Shown in pieces: positions 26,989 to 36,046 of a stretch of DNA of 42,792 bases. Numbering within the stretch: position 1 is the first letter of the stretch; each line of letters opens with the position of its first letter. The position numbers and the translations under genes are program-made. Origin of the DNA: a virus. Where the stretch lies: positions 1 through 42,792 of the IMG/VR virus record IMGVR_UViG_3300032326_001810. One strand, 5' to 3'. A model generated the notes under the pieces. The model had not been told where the DNA came from, made no database searches, and saw only the letters and a list, made by a program, of their open reading frames with translations.

Positions 26989-27771
26989 GTGGCCATAAAT
27001 CTAATCCAGAGTGCTGCAGTTGGTATTGGTACAGTTACCATAAAGTTTGGAAGAACAATAAAGATTAGTTCTATAACTAATTCTAATATTATTGTTCAAA
27101 CAACAGCAGCAACACCATCAATTGTTTCAAATCCCTTTAAAGCAATTGATACTATTTCTGATTATAATCAAATATCAAGAACACTGAAATTAACATGGAA
27201 TGTTTTATTATCTGCATCCACAGAATATGAAATAAAACTACAGAATTTTATAGATGCGGCTAATGAGCCTATTGATGAAGAAAAGATTGTTTTCACAACA
27301 CTAGCAAGCAATCAAGCACCAGCAACTCCGCCTTTTAACTCTGTTAATGAACCAGAACTCCAAGAGCTTTTAATAGAAGACAAATCAATTAGAGTAGACG
27401 CCTACTCCAGTGTTCAAATTCTAGCAAAAAATCCAAACTTTTATATTTCTTCAGCTGATCCAGTTAATGGAGATTTTTATATTGATAACTCATACAATGA
27501 CGGAAGAGTTACAATCACATTTAATGAACGTCCAGCTTCAAACTTTTTAAATACAAAGTACTTTAAAGCACAAAGAAAGCCAATACAAAGACAGCCATCT
27601 CGTTGGGAAAATATTTCAACAGCTATTTCAATGCACGCGTGGAAGCCAGAAATTTATTTAGACTTTCCATCATTAAACGACGCTACTCCTTCATATTATC
27701 AAGAAAACAAAGAATATTTTGAAACTGGATATAAATATAGGATTATTGTTTCAAAAGATATAGGTGTGTAA
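26989..27771 (+). CDS. Tail tip or fibre-associated protein, unknown
   Basis: A 260-residue protein from GTG 26989, with GGAG upstream. The N-terminal 105 residues look like an immunoglobulin-like beta domain (GTVTIKFGRTIKISS, YEIKLQNFIDAANEPI); the C-terminal half is aromatic and polar. It overlaps the next gene by one base and begins the fibre block. No enzyme motif; a structural role is inferred from position. Confidence 0.55.
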   Translation: MAINLIQSAAVGIGTVTIKFGRTIKISSITNSNIIVQTTAATPSIVSNPFKAIDTISDYNQISRTLKLTWNVLLSASTEYEIKLQNFIDAANEPIDEEKIVFTTLASNQAPATPPFNSVNEPELQELLIEDKSIRVDAYSSVQILAKNPNFYISSADPVNGDFYIDNSYNDGRVTITFNERPASNFLNTKYFKAQRKPIQRQPSRWENISTAISMHAWKPEIYLDFPSLNDATPSYYQENKEYFETGYKYRIIVSKDIGV

Positions 27772-28181
27772 TGGCTAATTTTGTCTATGGTAAAGCAAAG
27801 CAAAATATTTTAAATGGAAATATTAATTTTTCCTCTAATAATTTTAAAGTTTTATTTACCAATTCTACGTATGTGCCAAATCAAAATACACATCAATTTG
27901 TATCAGATATCTTAAGTTCATCAGTAGTTTATAGATCTGAAAATATTCAAAATATTACGAATGTTTTAGGGGTAGTAGACGCTAATGATTTTAATTTTTC
28001 ATTACCACCCAATACCGCATTGCAAGCTGCAATTTTATATCAGGTTGGAGTGAATGATTCTTCTTCAATATTACTATTATATATAGACACAGCTACAGGG
28101 CTTCCTTTTCCTGGTTCATCGCAATCAACAACGGTGTCAGTAAACTGGAGTAACGAAGCAAGTAAGATTTTATCTTTATAG
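27771..28181 (+). CDS. Small tail-associated structural protein
   Basis: A 136-residue protein beginning MANFVYGKAKQNILNG. Openings of this kind (an N-terminal YxKAKQ-like segment, then beta-strand-rich sequence with FKVLFTNSTYVPNQNTHQFVSDI) are recurrent in small phage tail proteins beside fibres. Overlaps the gene before it (TAATG). Structural role from resemblance and context. Confidence 0.6.
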   Translation: MANFVYGKAKQNILNGNINFSSNNFKVLFTNSTYVPNQNTHQFVSDILSSSVVYRSENIQNITNVLGVVDANDFNFSLPPNTALQAAILYQVGVNDSSSILLLYIDTATGLPFPGSSQSTTVSVNWSNEASKILSL

Positions 28182-28190
28182 GAGAAAAAA

Positions 28191-28529
28191 GTGGCAACCT
28201 CATATCCCGGTGGTTTAGATAATTTTATTAATCCAACAGCTACAGATACTTTAAATTCTGGAGCTGTGCCTCATCATCAGCAGCATGCAAACTTAAATGA
28301 TGCAGTAGAAGCACTACAAACAGTCCTGGGAATTAATCCAGCTGGAATTCATTTAACTATAAAAGATAGAATTATTAATGTAGAAACATTAATAAATTCT
28401 CAATCGCTTTTAAATGGACTATCAGACGTTACTATTAGTTCAGTTGGCAGCAATGACGTATTGAGATACAACGGATCTGCATGGGTAAACGCGCCGGAAA
28501 AAGAAATAACAGATGGAGGAAACTTTTAA
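28191..28529 (+). CDS. Short fibre attachment protein
   Basis: A 112-residue protein from GTG 28191 with GGAG before it. The N-terminus MATSYPGGLDNFINPTA and the following HHQQHANLNDAVEALQTVLGINPAG segment are typical of actinobacteriophage-type tail fibre N-terminal regions. The C-terminus NDVLRYNGSAWVNAPE recurs in the large fibre downstream (FLRYNGSNWIND). Probably links fibres to the tail. Confidence 0.65.
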   Translation: MATSYPGGLDNFINPTATDTLNSGAVPHHQQHANLNDAVEALQTVLGINPAGIHLTIKDRIINVETLINSQSLLNGLSDVTISSVGSNDVLRYNGSAWVNAPEKEITDGGNF

Positions 28530-30452
28530 ATGGCTAATACAATTAGAATCAAAAGAAGAACTAGTGGCGCAGCAGGTGCTCCATCGGGTTTAAAAAATGC
28601 AGAACTAGCTTTTAATGAAGTTGATGAGACTCTTTATTATGGCAAGGGCGATTCAAGCGGAGATGCAACTTCCGTACTTGCAATAGCTGGTCCCGGTGCT
28701 TTTGCAACACTTACTGGAAATCAAACAATTTCAGGAAACAAAACATTTACAGGAACAGTAATAGTTCCCACTCCAAGTTCCGATACACACGCAGCAACCA
28801 AAGCATATGTTGATAGTGCTGTTTCTGCAGTATCTGGATCTTTTACATTAGCAGGAGATGGTGGCACAAGCCAGACCATAACCTTAGGAGATACACTTAC
28901 GGTTTCTGGTGGAACTGGCCTTACTGCAACAGCAGGAACTGGCGACAAAGTTACAATTGATCTTGACAATACAGCAGTAACAGCAGGTTCATATGGGTCA
29001 GCTACAGCTGTAAGTACATTTACCGTTGATTCACAAGGTCGTTTAACTGCAGCTGGAACAGCAAATATAGCCATAGCTTCAACAGCTGTTACAGACTTTA
29101 ATGAAGCAGTAGCAGATGCCGTAGGCGCTATGGTTTCTTCAAATACAGAATCTGGCATCAGCGTATCGTACGATGATACTGATAATACTTTAGATTTTGA
29201 TGTTGCAGACTTTACAATTACTCTTGGCGGAGATTTAAGTGGTAGCGCTACAGTTACTAATCTCGGCAATGCAACTCTTACTGCAACAATTGCTGCTAAC
29301 TCAGTTGCTTTAGGCACTGATACTACAGGTAACTACGTTTCAGATGTAACAGCAGGAACTGGTGTCACAGTAAGTCATACCCCAGGAGAAGGTTCAACCG
29401 CAACCGTATCTATTGGCCAGGCTGTTGCAACTTCAGATTCTCCAACATTTGCAAGTCTTAATTTAAACGGTTCTCTTGTTTTCGAAGGTGCAACCGCAGA
29501 TAACTTTGAAACAACACTGTCGGTAACGGATCCAACTGCTGATAGAACAATTACTCTACCAAATGCAACAGGAACAGTAGCACTTCTGGGTACAATTGCC
29601 CTTGGTACAGATACTACTGGCAACTATATGGCTGACCTAACGGCTGGAACTGGCGTAACAATTACACATACTCCAGGAGAAGGTTCAAACGCAACAATTG
29701 CGATAGGTCAGGCAGTTGCAACTAATAGTAATGTTCAATTTAATGACGTAGCCGCAGGTGGAAACGTAACAATTACTGGAAACCTAACAGTTAATGGAAC
29801 TACTACAACTGTTAACTCGACTACAGTTACAGTTGATGACAAAAACTTAGAACTTGGTGCTACCGCTTCACCTTCTGACGCAAGTGCAGATGGCGGTGGA
29901 ATCACCCTTAAAGGCACAACTGATAAAACATTCAACTGGGTTGATGCAACTGGTTCATGGACTTCTTCAGAAGACTTAAACCTCCTCGCTGGCGGTGTAT
30001 TCAGGATTAATGGTACAGAAGTCCTTAGCGGGACTACGCTTGGATCAGGAGTAACCGCATCAAGCCTTACCTCAGTTGGCACTATAGCAACAGGCACATG
30101 GCAGGGCACTGCAGTTGGCATTTCCTACGGTGGAACTGGCGCAACAGATGCTGCAACTGCGCGCACAAACCTTGGTCTAGCCATAGGAACAAACGTACAG
30201 GCCTATGACGCAGAACTTGCAGCCATAGCTGGTCTCACCTCCGCTGCTGACAAACTTCCATATTTTACTGGTTCTGGTACAGCATCTTTGGCTACATTTA
30301 CTAGCTTTGGTAGGAGTTTAGTCGACGACGCAGATGCTTCAGCAGGAAGAACTACTCTTGGTCTTGGAAGTATAGCTACTCAAAACTCAAATAATGTTAG
30401 CATTACAGGTGGATCTATTGATGGTATCACTTTTGATGGCGGTACATTTTAA
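28530..30452 (+). CDS. Large tail fibre protein
   Basis: A 640-residue fibre, Ala/Thr/Gly-rich. Starts [19 protein letters not shown], a common fibre N-terminus also shared with the gene at 34032. Contains repeats of the module LGTDTTGNY...[21 protein letters not shown] (near 29311 and 29608), an [17 protein letters not shown] segment, and [20 protein letters not shown], a well-known fibre sequence. Probably receptor-binding or its shaft. Confidence 0.8.
   Translation: MANTIRIKRRTSGAAGAPSGLKNAELAFNEVDETLYYGKGDSSGDATSVLAIAGPGAFATLTGNQTISGNKTFTGTVIVPTPSSDTHAATKAYVDSAVSAVSGSFTLAGDGGTSQTITLGDTLTVSGGTGLTATAGTGDKVTIDLDNTAVTAGSYGSATAVSTFTVDSQGRLTAAGTANIAIASTAVTDFNEAVADAVGAMVSSNTESGISVSYDDTDNTLDFDVADFTITLGGDLSGSATVTNLGNATLTATIAANSVALGTDTTGNYVSDVTAGTGVTVSHTPGEGSTATVSIGQAVATSDSPTFASLNLNGSLVFEGATADNFETTLSVTDPTADRTITLPNATGTVALLGTIALGTDTTGNYMADLTAGTGVTITHTPGEGSNATIAIGQAVATNSNVQFNDVAAGGNVTITGNLTVNGTTTTVNSTTVTVDDKNLELGATASPSDASADGGGITLKGTTDKTFNWVDATGSWTSSEDLNLLAGGVFRINGTEVLSGTTLGSGVTASSLTSVGTIATGTWQGTAVGISYGGTGATDAATARTNLGLAIGTNVQAYDAELAAIAGLTSAADKLPYFTGSGTASLATFTSFGRSLVDDADASAGRTTLGLGSIATQNSNNVSITGGSIDGITFDGGTF
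29311..29721 (+). repeat. Fibre module repeated within and between genes
   Basis: The stretch encoding [18 protein letters not shown] to about IGQAV occurs near 29311-29430 and again near 29608-29720. Related copies occur in the next fibre near 31299, 31600 and 33088. DNA as well as protein is similar between the first two, which suggests recent duplication or gene conversion. Confidence 0.6.
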
Positions 30453-30487
30453 TAGTTAATATTATTATAGACTAAAAAGGAGAATAA

Positions 30488-33400
30488 ATGAGTTTACCCA
30501 TACCTCCTTCTATATCCCAGGGTGAGATAGCTCTTGATCCAGTAAATGGAATTGTTTGGTACCTAAACGATGCCGGAACACCAGTAGCTACGACATGGTC
30601 TTGGTTAAGAAAAGATTTATCTGTTATAGAAACTGATGATAAGGTTGAGATAACTGGCGACGTTGATATTACAGGAAATCTTTATGTAGAAGGATCAACG
30701 ATCACTGTAGACGCTGAGTCTGTCGTTATAAAAGATAATTTTATTGTTGTCAACTCTACAGATGGGGCAGCTACTTCTTCAACAGCAGGTTTAGAAGTTG
30801 AAAGAGGAACTTCTACCAATGTCCAAATTAGATGGAATGAATCCATAGATAAGTGGCAATTTACCAATGATGGCATAAACTATAGCAATATAATTTCTAC
30901 ATTAGACAATGGCACTATAACAAGTGAAATGATTGTTGACAACACTATTGTTAATGCAGATATTAACACTTCTGCCGCTATTGCCCATAGCAAGTTAGCA
31001 AATGCAACCGCTGGACAAATTCTCTTAGGAACCACAACAACTGGGGTAATAACAGCAACAACTGTTTCTGGAGATATAACAATCAATGGAGATGGATTAA
31101 CAGCAATATCTTCAGCAGTTATCGTTAATGCTGATATTAATGCGTCAGCAGCAATTGCTATATCCAAGTTAGCATCTGGCACTTCTGGGCAAATAATAAT
31201 TGCTAATGCATCAGGAGTCCCAACATACACGACAATATCGGGAGATATTACAATATCCAATACTGGCGTTGCTACAATAGTAGCTAATTCCGTAGCTCTT
31301 GGAACAGATACCACAGGCAACTATGTGGCATCTTTAGTTGCAGGAACTGGCGTAAGTTTATTAAATAACACTGGAGAAAGTTCTACTCCAACTATATCAA
31401 TCGGCCAATCGGTAGGAACTACTGATACAGTAACATTTAATACTGTTAATGCAAGTCTTGTTGGCAATGTAACTGGTACTGTATCTGATATTTCTAATCA
31501 TGAAATATCCGATTTGTCAGACGTAGTTATTACAGACGCTGCTAATGGGGACTTCTTAAGATACAACGGATCAAACTGGATTAATGATCCAGTTAATTTA
31601 ACAACAGATACTGTTGGTGACTATGTTAAAAATTTAGTTGCTGGCAATGGAATTACAATTACAAATAATTCTGGCGAAGGCGCAACACCAAATATTTCTT
31701 TTAGCGGAAGTATTAATGACCTTTCTGACTTAACAATAACATCAGCTCAAAATGGTCAGATACTTGAATATGACGGCACAGCTTGGGTTAATACAGTTCG
31801 CCCATCTTCTGAGCCAATTGGTCATGAGAATAAAGCTGACAGCGTCATATCTTTTGATGAGGGTTCAAGACAGTTCTCTATTGCACCAGCATCAAGTTCA
31901 TATACTGTTTGGTGCACAGGTAAAAGATACGTTAAAACATCTACTGAATCAGTAACCATACCAGATACATCTGGTTTGTATTATATTTATTTTAACTCAT
32001 CTGGATCTCTTGCCTATAAGACAACATTTTTTACATGGGATCAAGACACTCCAACAGCATATGTTTATTGGAACGAAAATGATAATAAAGCATACTTCTT
32101 TGCAGATGAAAGACATGGAGTGACTCTTGACTGGGCAACTCATGAATACCTACACAGAACTCGTGGAGCAGCAATTGCAAATGGATTTGGCGCAAACAAC
32201 TATACTTTAGTTGGAGATGGCTCACTAGACGCTCATGCTAAAATAGACATAGCTAATGGCACATTCTTTGATGAAGATCTTCAAGTAGATATTGAGCACG
32301 CTTCATCTCCAACTACAAACACTTGGCAACAGAGGCTTCAATCAGGTGCATACATACCAGTTTTTTATAGATTAAATAATCATTGGACAAAAGATGTAGC
32401 TACTCAATTTCCTGTTAAAAATGGTGGAACACGAGCACGATTTAACTTAAATACTACTGGCACTTGGTCAGCGAGTGCAATTGATAATAATAAATATGGA
32501 GTAATGTTTGTTGTAGCAACAAATAATTTAAATGAACCTATCATATCTATAATGGGTCAAGCTCAGTATACAGATCAGGGTTCAGCAGAAGCTTCTATTT
32601 GGGATGAGTTAGACTTGGCTGGTTTTCCTGTTGTTGAGTTTAGGCCTCTTTATAAAATTGTTTTTCAAACTGCAAATGCATATGCAAATAGCCCTAAAAC
32701 AAAATTTGTTAATCTATTAGACCTCAGGCAAATAATTAGTGCAGGCATAGGCGGAGCTGCAACTGCAGTATCTGATCATGGTCTAATGACTGGGCTTTCT
32801 GATGACGATCACACACAATATTTAACTGAAGCTAGACATGATGCTCTGGATCACTCTACTGCTATGAACACTGTAGCATTAGACGATATAGGGAATGTCA
32901 ACGCAGCAACTCCTTCTTCTGATCAAGTTTTAACTTGGGACAGCGGATCATCTACATGGATTAATAAAACATTTAGTGCTTCAGTGACAACATTGGATGC
33001 AGTTGGCGATGTCAATGCGCCAAGCCCCTCTAGTGGAGATTTCATAAAATGGAATGGAACAGCTTGGATTAATGATTCTATTGACCTTGGAACAGATACT
33101 ACTGGAAATTATATGTCCAACATTTCTGGAGGAACTGGAATTGACGTTTCCCATACTCAGGGAGAAGGCTCTACAGCAACCGTTTCTGTTAGTTCTATAG
33201 TAATTAAAACCACAGACACGGGAACAGTTACTGCCGATATGTTGGCAACGGGTCCCGCAAAAGCAGGTTTTAAATATGTTATTAATCAAATAACATCTGG
33301 TGGATTAACATCAAATAATTATAATTTAATTTCTTCAGATTTAGCAAAACTAGTTACAATAGACAATGGACCAACAGACGCTTCAGTTACTATTCCTTTA

Positions 33401-33607
33401 AGTTTCTTGTCTCAAGGAGATAGAATAGATATTTTAAATAGAGGAACAGGAATTCTAAGTATAAAAATAGCTTCTGGAGGAACCTTATACTGCACGCCAC
33501 AAGCAACCGCTAACGAAGCAAAATTGCGCTCACAGTGGTCTTCTGCTACAATAGTAAAATTAGACTCTAGCAACACTTGGCTAGTAATAGGAGATTTGCA
33601 GGCATAA
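30488..33607 (+). CDS. Very large tail fibre protein
   Basis: A 1039-residue fibre with AAGGAG before ATG 30488. N-terminal residues 1-130 include VEGSTITVDAESVVIKDN; the middle has two copies of NADIN-SAAIA-SKLA (near 30955 and 31130) and three copies of the TDTTGNY module. A larger globular-looking region (about residues 440-760, with Trp, Tyr and His residues) may bind the receptor. The last 65 residues (GGTLYCTPQATANEAKL, SSNTWLVIGDLQA) align with the end of the protein at 34032, so the two share a tip or trimerisation domain. Confidence 0.8.
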   Translation: MSLPIPPSISQGEIALDPVNGIVWYLNDAGTPVATTWSWLRKDLSVIETDDKVEITGDVDITGNLYVEGSTITVDAESVVIKDNFIVVNSTDGAATSSTAGLEVERGTSTNVQIRWNESIDKWQFTNDGINYSNIISTLDNGTITSEMIVDNTIVNADINTSAAIAHSKLANATAGQILLGTTTTGVITATTVSGDITINGDGLTAISSAVIVNADINASAAIAISKLASGTSGQIIIANASGVPTYTTISGDITISNTGVATIVANSVALGTDTTGNYVASLVAGTGVSLLNNTGESSTPTISIGQSVGTTDTVTFNTVNASLVGNVTGTVSDISNHEISDLSDVVITDAANGDFLRYNGSNWINDPVNLTTDTVGDYVKNLVAGNGITITNNSGEGATPNISFSGSINDLSDLTITSAQNGQILEYDGTAWVNTVRPSSEPIGHENKADSVISFDEGSRQFSIAPASSSYTVWCTGKRYVKTSTESVTIPDTSGLYYIYFNSSGSLAYKTTFFTWDQDTPTAYVYWNENDNKAYFFADERHGVTLDWATHEYLHRTRGAAIANGFGANNYTLVGDGSLDAHAKIDIANGTFFDEDLQVDIEHASSPTTNTWQQRLQSGAYIPVFYRLNNHWTKDVATQFPVKNGGTRARFNLNTTGTWSASAIDNNKYGVMFVVATNNLNEPIISIMGQAQYTDQGSAEASIWDELDLAGFPVVEFRPLYKIVFQTANAYANSPKTKFVNLLDLRQIISAGIGGAATAVSDHGLMTGLSDDDHTQYLTEARHDALDHSTAMNTVALDDIGNVNAATPSSDQVLTWDSGSSTWINKTFSASVTTLDAVGDVNAPSPSSGDFIKWNGTAWINDSIDLGTDTTGNYMSNISGGTGIDVSHTQGEGSTATVSVSSIVIKTTDTGTVTADMLATGPAKAGFKYVINQITSGGLTSNNYNLISSDLAKLVTIDNGPTDASVTIPLSFLSQGDRIDILNRGTGILSIKIASGGTLYCTPQATANEAKLRSQWSSATIVKLDSSNTWLVIGDLQA

Positions 33608-33609
33608 TT

Positions 33610-34017
33610 ATGGCAGTCAGCGGAAACAATACGGGACCCAGAAAGAATAATGTTCCAAATATAGTTGGATTAGACGACAATGCAGCTAATCCAAATAATC
33701 CAACATTCAGGATTACAGACGCAGGATTCGACAAAGGTACTGTCAGCACTACTAATTTAGACGATCCTAATGGAACAAGGCTAACAGAACTAGACGATGT
33801 CACTTCTCAATCACCCGTTTCTAACACTGTTTATCCAAGAAGAGAAGATGTTTCTTATACAAAATATTCTCCTTATTTTCCTCCTTTTTTTCCGCCGTTT
33901 TTCCCTCCTTTCTTTCCTCCGTTTTTCCCTCCTTTCTTTCCTCCTTTCTTTCCTCCATTTTTCCCTCCTTTCTTTCCACCAGCATTTGGGCCCTTCTTTT
34001 GTCCTGGATTTAAATAG
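33610..34017 (+). CDS. Short protein with PPFF repeat tail
   Basis: A 135-residue protein. ATG 33610 directly follows the fibre stop and is preferred over an in-frame start inside the fibre gene. Residues 1-85 are polar and probably loosely folded; from about residue 90 there are eight tandem PPFF units, then PPAF, GPFF and a CPGFK end. Pro-Phe repeats of this sort are extremely hydrophobic yet kinked. The coding strand here is almost purely pyrimidine. Possibly a tail-tip adhesive or membrane-contact element; function unknown. Confidence 0.6.
   Translation: MAVSGNNTGPRKNNVPNIVGLDDNAANPNNPTFRITDAGFDKGTVSTTNLDDPNGTRLTELDDVTSQSPVSNTVYPRREDVSYTKYSPYFPPFFPPFFPPFFPPFFPPFFPPFFPPFFPPFFPPAFGPFFCPGFK
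33880..33975 (+). repeat. Eight tandem 12-base units coding for PPFF
   Basis: Eight in-phase 12-base units, each two Pro codons then two Phe codons, with third-position variation (CCT/CCG/CCA, TTT/TTC). The strand is C and T with only four other bases, giving a polypyrimidine tract. Variation between units shows selection to keep the peptide. Copy number could change by slippage. Confidence 0.85.
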
Positions 34018-34031
34018 AATAGAGAACAATT

Positions 34032-34776
34032 ATGGCTAATACTATTCAAATAAAAAGAAGTGGAACAATAAGTCAGATTCCATCATCTTTAGCTTATGGT
34101 GAATTAGCTATCAATTATGCAGATGGAAAATTATATTATAAGAATAGTTCTAATAATATAGTTGAATTTACCGGTTCAGGATCAAGTGGTACGGTAACTT
34201 CCATAACAGCTGGTACGGGTTTATCTGGACGGAACCATAACTGGTTCTGGAACCATAGCCATAGATTCTACTGTTGTTACTCTAACTGGAACTCAAACTT
34301 TAACAAATAAAACTTTAACCAGTTCGACTATAAATACACCAACTCTTACTTTGTCATCATCAACTTCGACGACAAATGGAATAATTGCATGGGTACAAGC
34401 ATCTGACAAGATAGTGGTTGGAGATGGAACTTCTACTATAGAGTTTGCTCCTTCAACATATTTAACTAATTCTCAGACGGCAAGCTATACATTGACACTC
34501 GCAGATAAAGATAAGCTAATTGAAATGAATGTTGCTTCAGCTAATACGGTAACCATTCCGACGAATACATCAGTAGCATTTCCAATTGGAACTCAAATTA
34601 CAGTTCTTCAAACAGGAGCAGGTGCTACAAGTATTGTAGTAACTGCAGGTGTAACGTTAAATGCTACACCTCAAGGCACGGCAAACCGAGCTAACCTAAG
34701 AGCTACGTGGTCTTCAGTGACGTTGATTAAAAGAGGTACAGATACTTGGGTTGCACTAGGTGACCTACAATCTTAA
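34032..34776 (+). CDS. Tail fibre tip protein, +1 shift at CGG
   Basis: Joined across CGG 34230-34232 (codon 67) this is about 247 residues. The upstream frame ends TSITAGTGLSG and the downstream one begins GTITGSGTIAIDS; GLSGGTITGSGTI is a very common phage fibre sequence, so the residue at the shift is glycine. Unshifted, the frame runs on as an unrelated Asn/Trp-rich stretch to a stop at 34308-34310. The C-terminus (LNATPQGTANRANL, GTDTWVALGDLQS) is paralogous to the end of the 1039-residue fibre. It ends four bases inside the converging oxygenase gene. Confidence 0.8.
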
Positions 34777-35315
34777 TCTTTCTTAATGCACCAAAAATTA
34801 GTTGAACACCAACGGTATCCGCTTTTTATTTCTTTTACTTGATGTGGAAATTCATCTTTAGCGGGAAAACAAATAAACATCCCAGGTTGTGGTTTGATTA
34901 GTAAATCTTGTTCAGGAAAGTAAATCTCTCCGCCCTCGTAATCGTTATTGTAATAAAGCACCGAACTAAGATCTCTAGTAGGATTTCCAGCTCCAGTTTT
35001 TAAGCCAACACTTTTATTTTGAACAGATCCGTGATCTAAATGGACTGGCATTGAATCCCCAGTCTTCATTTCAACTATGCTAGTTAGTCCTTCATCATAG
35101 ACAGAACAATTAAAAGAAGTCTCAATAATATTTTTTAATATATTATAATACCTATCCAAAACATAAGCTAAGGTGGGACTGTCATTAGCTGCATATAACC
35201 CGTATGGAGAATATCCAGTTTGATCAAATGTAACTGGAGTATTTTTTAAATATTTTATGACCTGCTGCAAATCTTCTTTGTCTAGAACATCTTTTATGAC
35301 GTAAACTTTATCCAT
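34773..35315 (-). CDS. 2-oxoglutarate/Fe(II) oxygenase (P4H-like)
   Basis: A 180-residue enzyme of the prolyl-4-hydroxylase-like double-stranded beta-helix fold. Iron ligands are H92 and D94 (PVHLDHG) and H158 (EFPHQV); R168 (SGYRWCS) would bind 2-oxoglutarate. The core SSVLYYNNDYEGGEIYFPEQDLLIKP is typical of the family. It hydroxylates an unknown substrate using O2 and 2OG. It is leftward, ten bases downstream of another leftward oxygenase, so the two are an operon. Confidence 0.85.
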   Translation of the reverse strand: MDKVYVIKDVLDKEDLQQVIKYLKNTPVTFDQTGYSPYGLYAANDSPTLAYVLDRYYNILKNIIETSFNCSVYDEGLTSIVEMKTGDSMPVHLDHGSVQNKSVGLKTGAGNPTRDLSSVLYYNNDYEGGEIYFPEQDLLIKPQPGMFICFPAKDEFPHQVKEIKSGYRWCSTNFWCIKKD

Positions 35316-35324
35316 AGTATTTGC

Positions 35325-35960
35325 TTACCTTAATTCGGTAATGGTATAAAAAGACGGAGTTGTATATCTCTCTCCAGATGTAACCATTTTTACTCCATGA
35401 AGATAAAAAATATCACCAGGATGAGCAACAGCAAGGCCTGGAGATGGTTTTACAACAAGATTATGATCTGGATAGTATAATTCTCCGCCTTCAAATTCTT
35501 CATTATAGTAAAAAAGAGAATTTATATCATATGTAGGAAATGGATTTGGAGATCCGTTGTTCAATTGTTTATCAGCATGAGGACGCTGTTCAAGTCCGGG
35601 AAACCATCTAACTATTACGGGTGGTCTTACACTCAGTCTTACTTTAAATTCATCTTCTAAATAATTTTTCATTTTGTATATATATTTATCAATAAGATTA
35701 TATATATTAATATTTAATCTTTGAAGTATATCAAAACTACATTGCCTATTCGTCCAATAGGACGCATCATAAGTACAGGTTCCATCTTCAGAGTATTGAT
35801 TTTCCCCTGCATCCATCCATTCATTTATTGTTGGCAAAAAATTTTGAATTATTTTCAAGTCTTCTACTTCAATAAAATTGTCTATTATTTTAATATTATT
35901 AATAGATTTACCAAAATGACCAGGTTGAACAAGAGATTTTTCATTCTCCGATTGTTGCAT
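35325..35960 (-). CDS. 2-oxoglutarate/Fe(II) oxygenase
   Basis: A 211-residue enzyme. ATG at 35960 is chosen because AAAGAGG stands just before it; the frame is open 14 codons further upstream. H128 and D130 (RPHADKQ) and H188 (YLHGV) are the iron ligands, R198 (SGERYTT) the likely 2OG contact. SLFYYNEEFEGGELYYPDHN is the family core and is similar to the neighbouring oxygenases, suggesting gene duplication or a shared substrate. Substrate unknown. Divergent from the oxygenase at 36047, with an 86-base shared control region. Confidence 0.85.
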   Translation of the reverse strand: MQQSENEKSLVQPGHFGKSINNIKIIDNFIEVEDLKIIQNFLPTINEWMDAGENQYSEDGTCTYDASYWTNRQCSFDILQRLNINIYNLIDKYIYKMKNYLEDEFKVRLSVRPPVIVRWFPGLEQRPHADKQLNNGSPNPFPTYDINSLFYYNEEFEGGELYYPDHNLVVKPSPGLAVAHPGDIFYLHGVKMVTSGERYTTPSFYTITELR

Positions 35961-36046
35961 ATAAGCCTCTTTTACGTTAGCGTGTGATACACTATTTAGC
36001 ACTAGTAGTATACCATCAAAGAAACTATCTTACGAAAGAAGAAAAA

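Noticed and set aside
28721-30121. Long minus-strand open frames inside the fibre gene
   Set aside because: They lie antisense to a repetitive Ala/Thr/Gly fibre and are Val/Pro/Ser-rich mirror products of its codon pattern, without ribosome sites.
29311-33190. CRISPR-like or mobile repeat explanation for the fibre repeats
   Set aside because: The repeats are coding, in frame, and spaced as protein modules, with no uniform spacers.
4977-34232. Random sequencing insertions as the cause of all eight shifts
   Set aside because: The extra base is in the same codon phase every time and never occurs in intact genes or at other codons. An artefact specific to C before GG would also hit other phases. 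Reads are still needed to close this.
4896-34776. Reading the split genes as pseudogenes or decayed duplicates
   Set aside because: Only one base separates the frames at each site, always the C of an in-frame CGG, and both halves stay intact with family motifs. Decay would give varied lesions.
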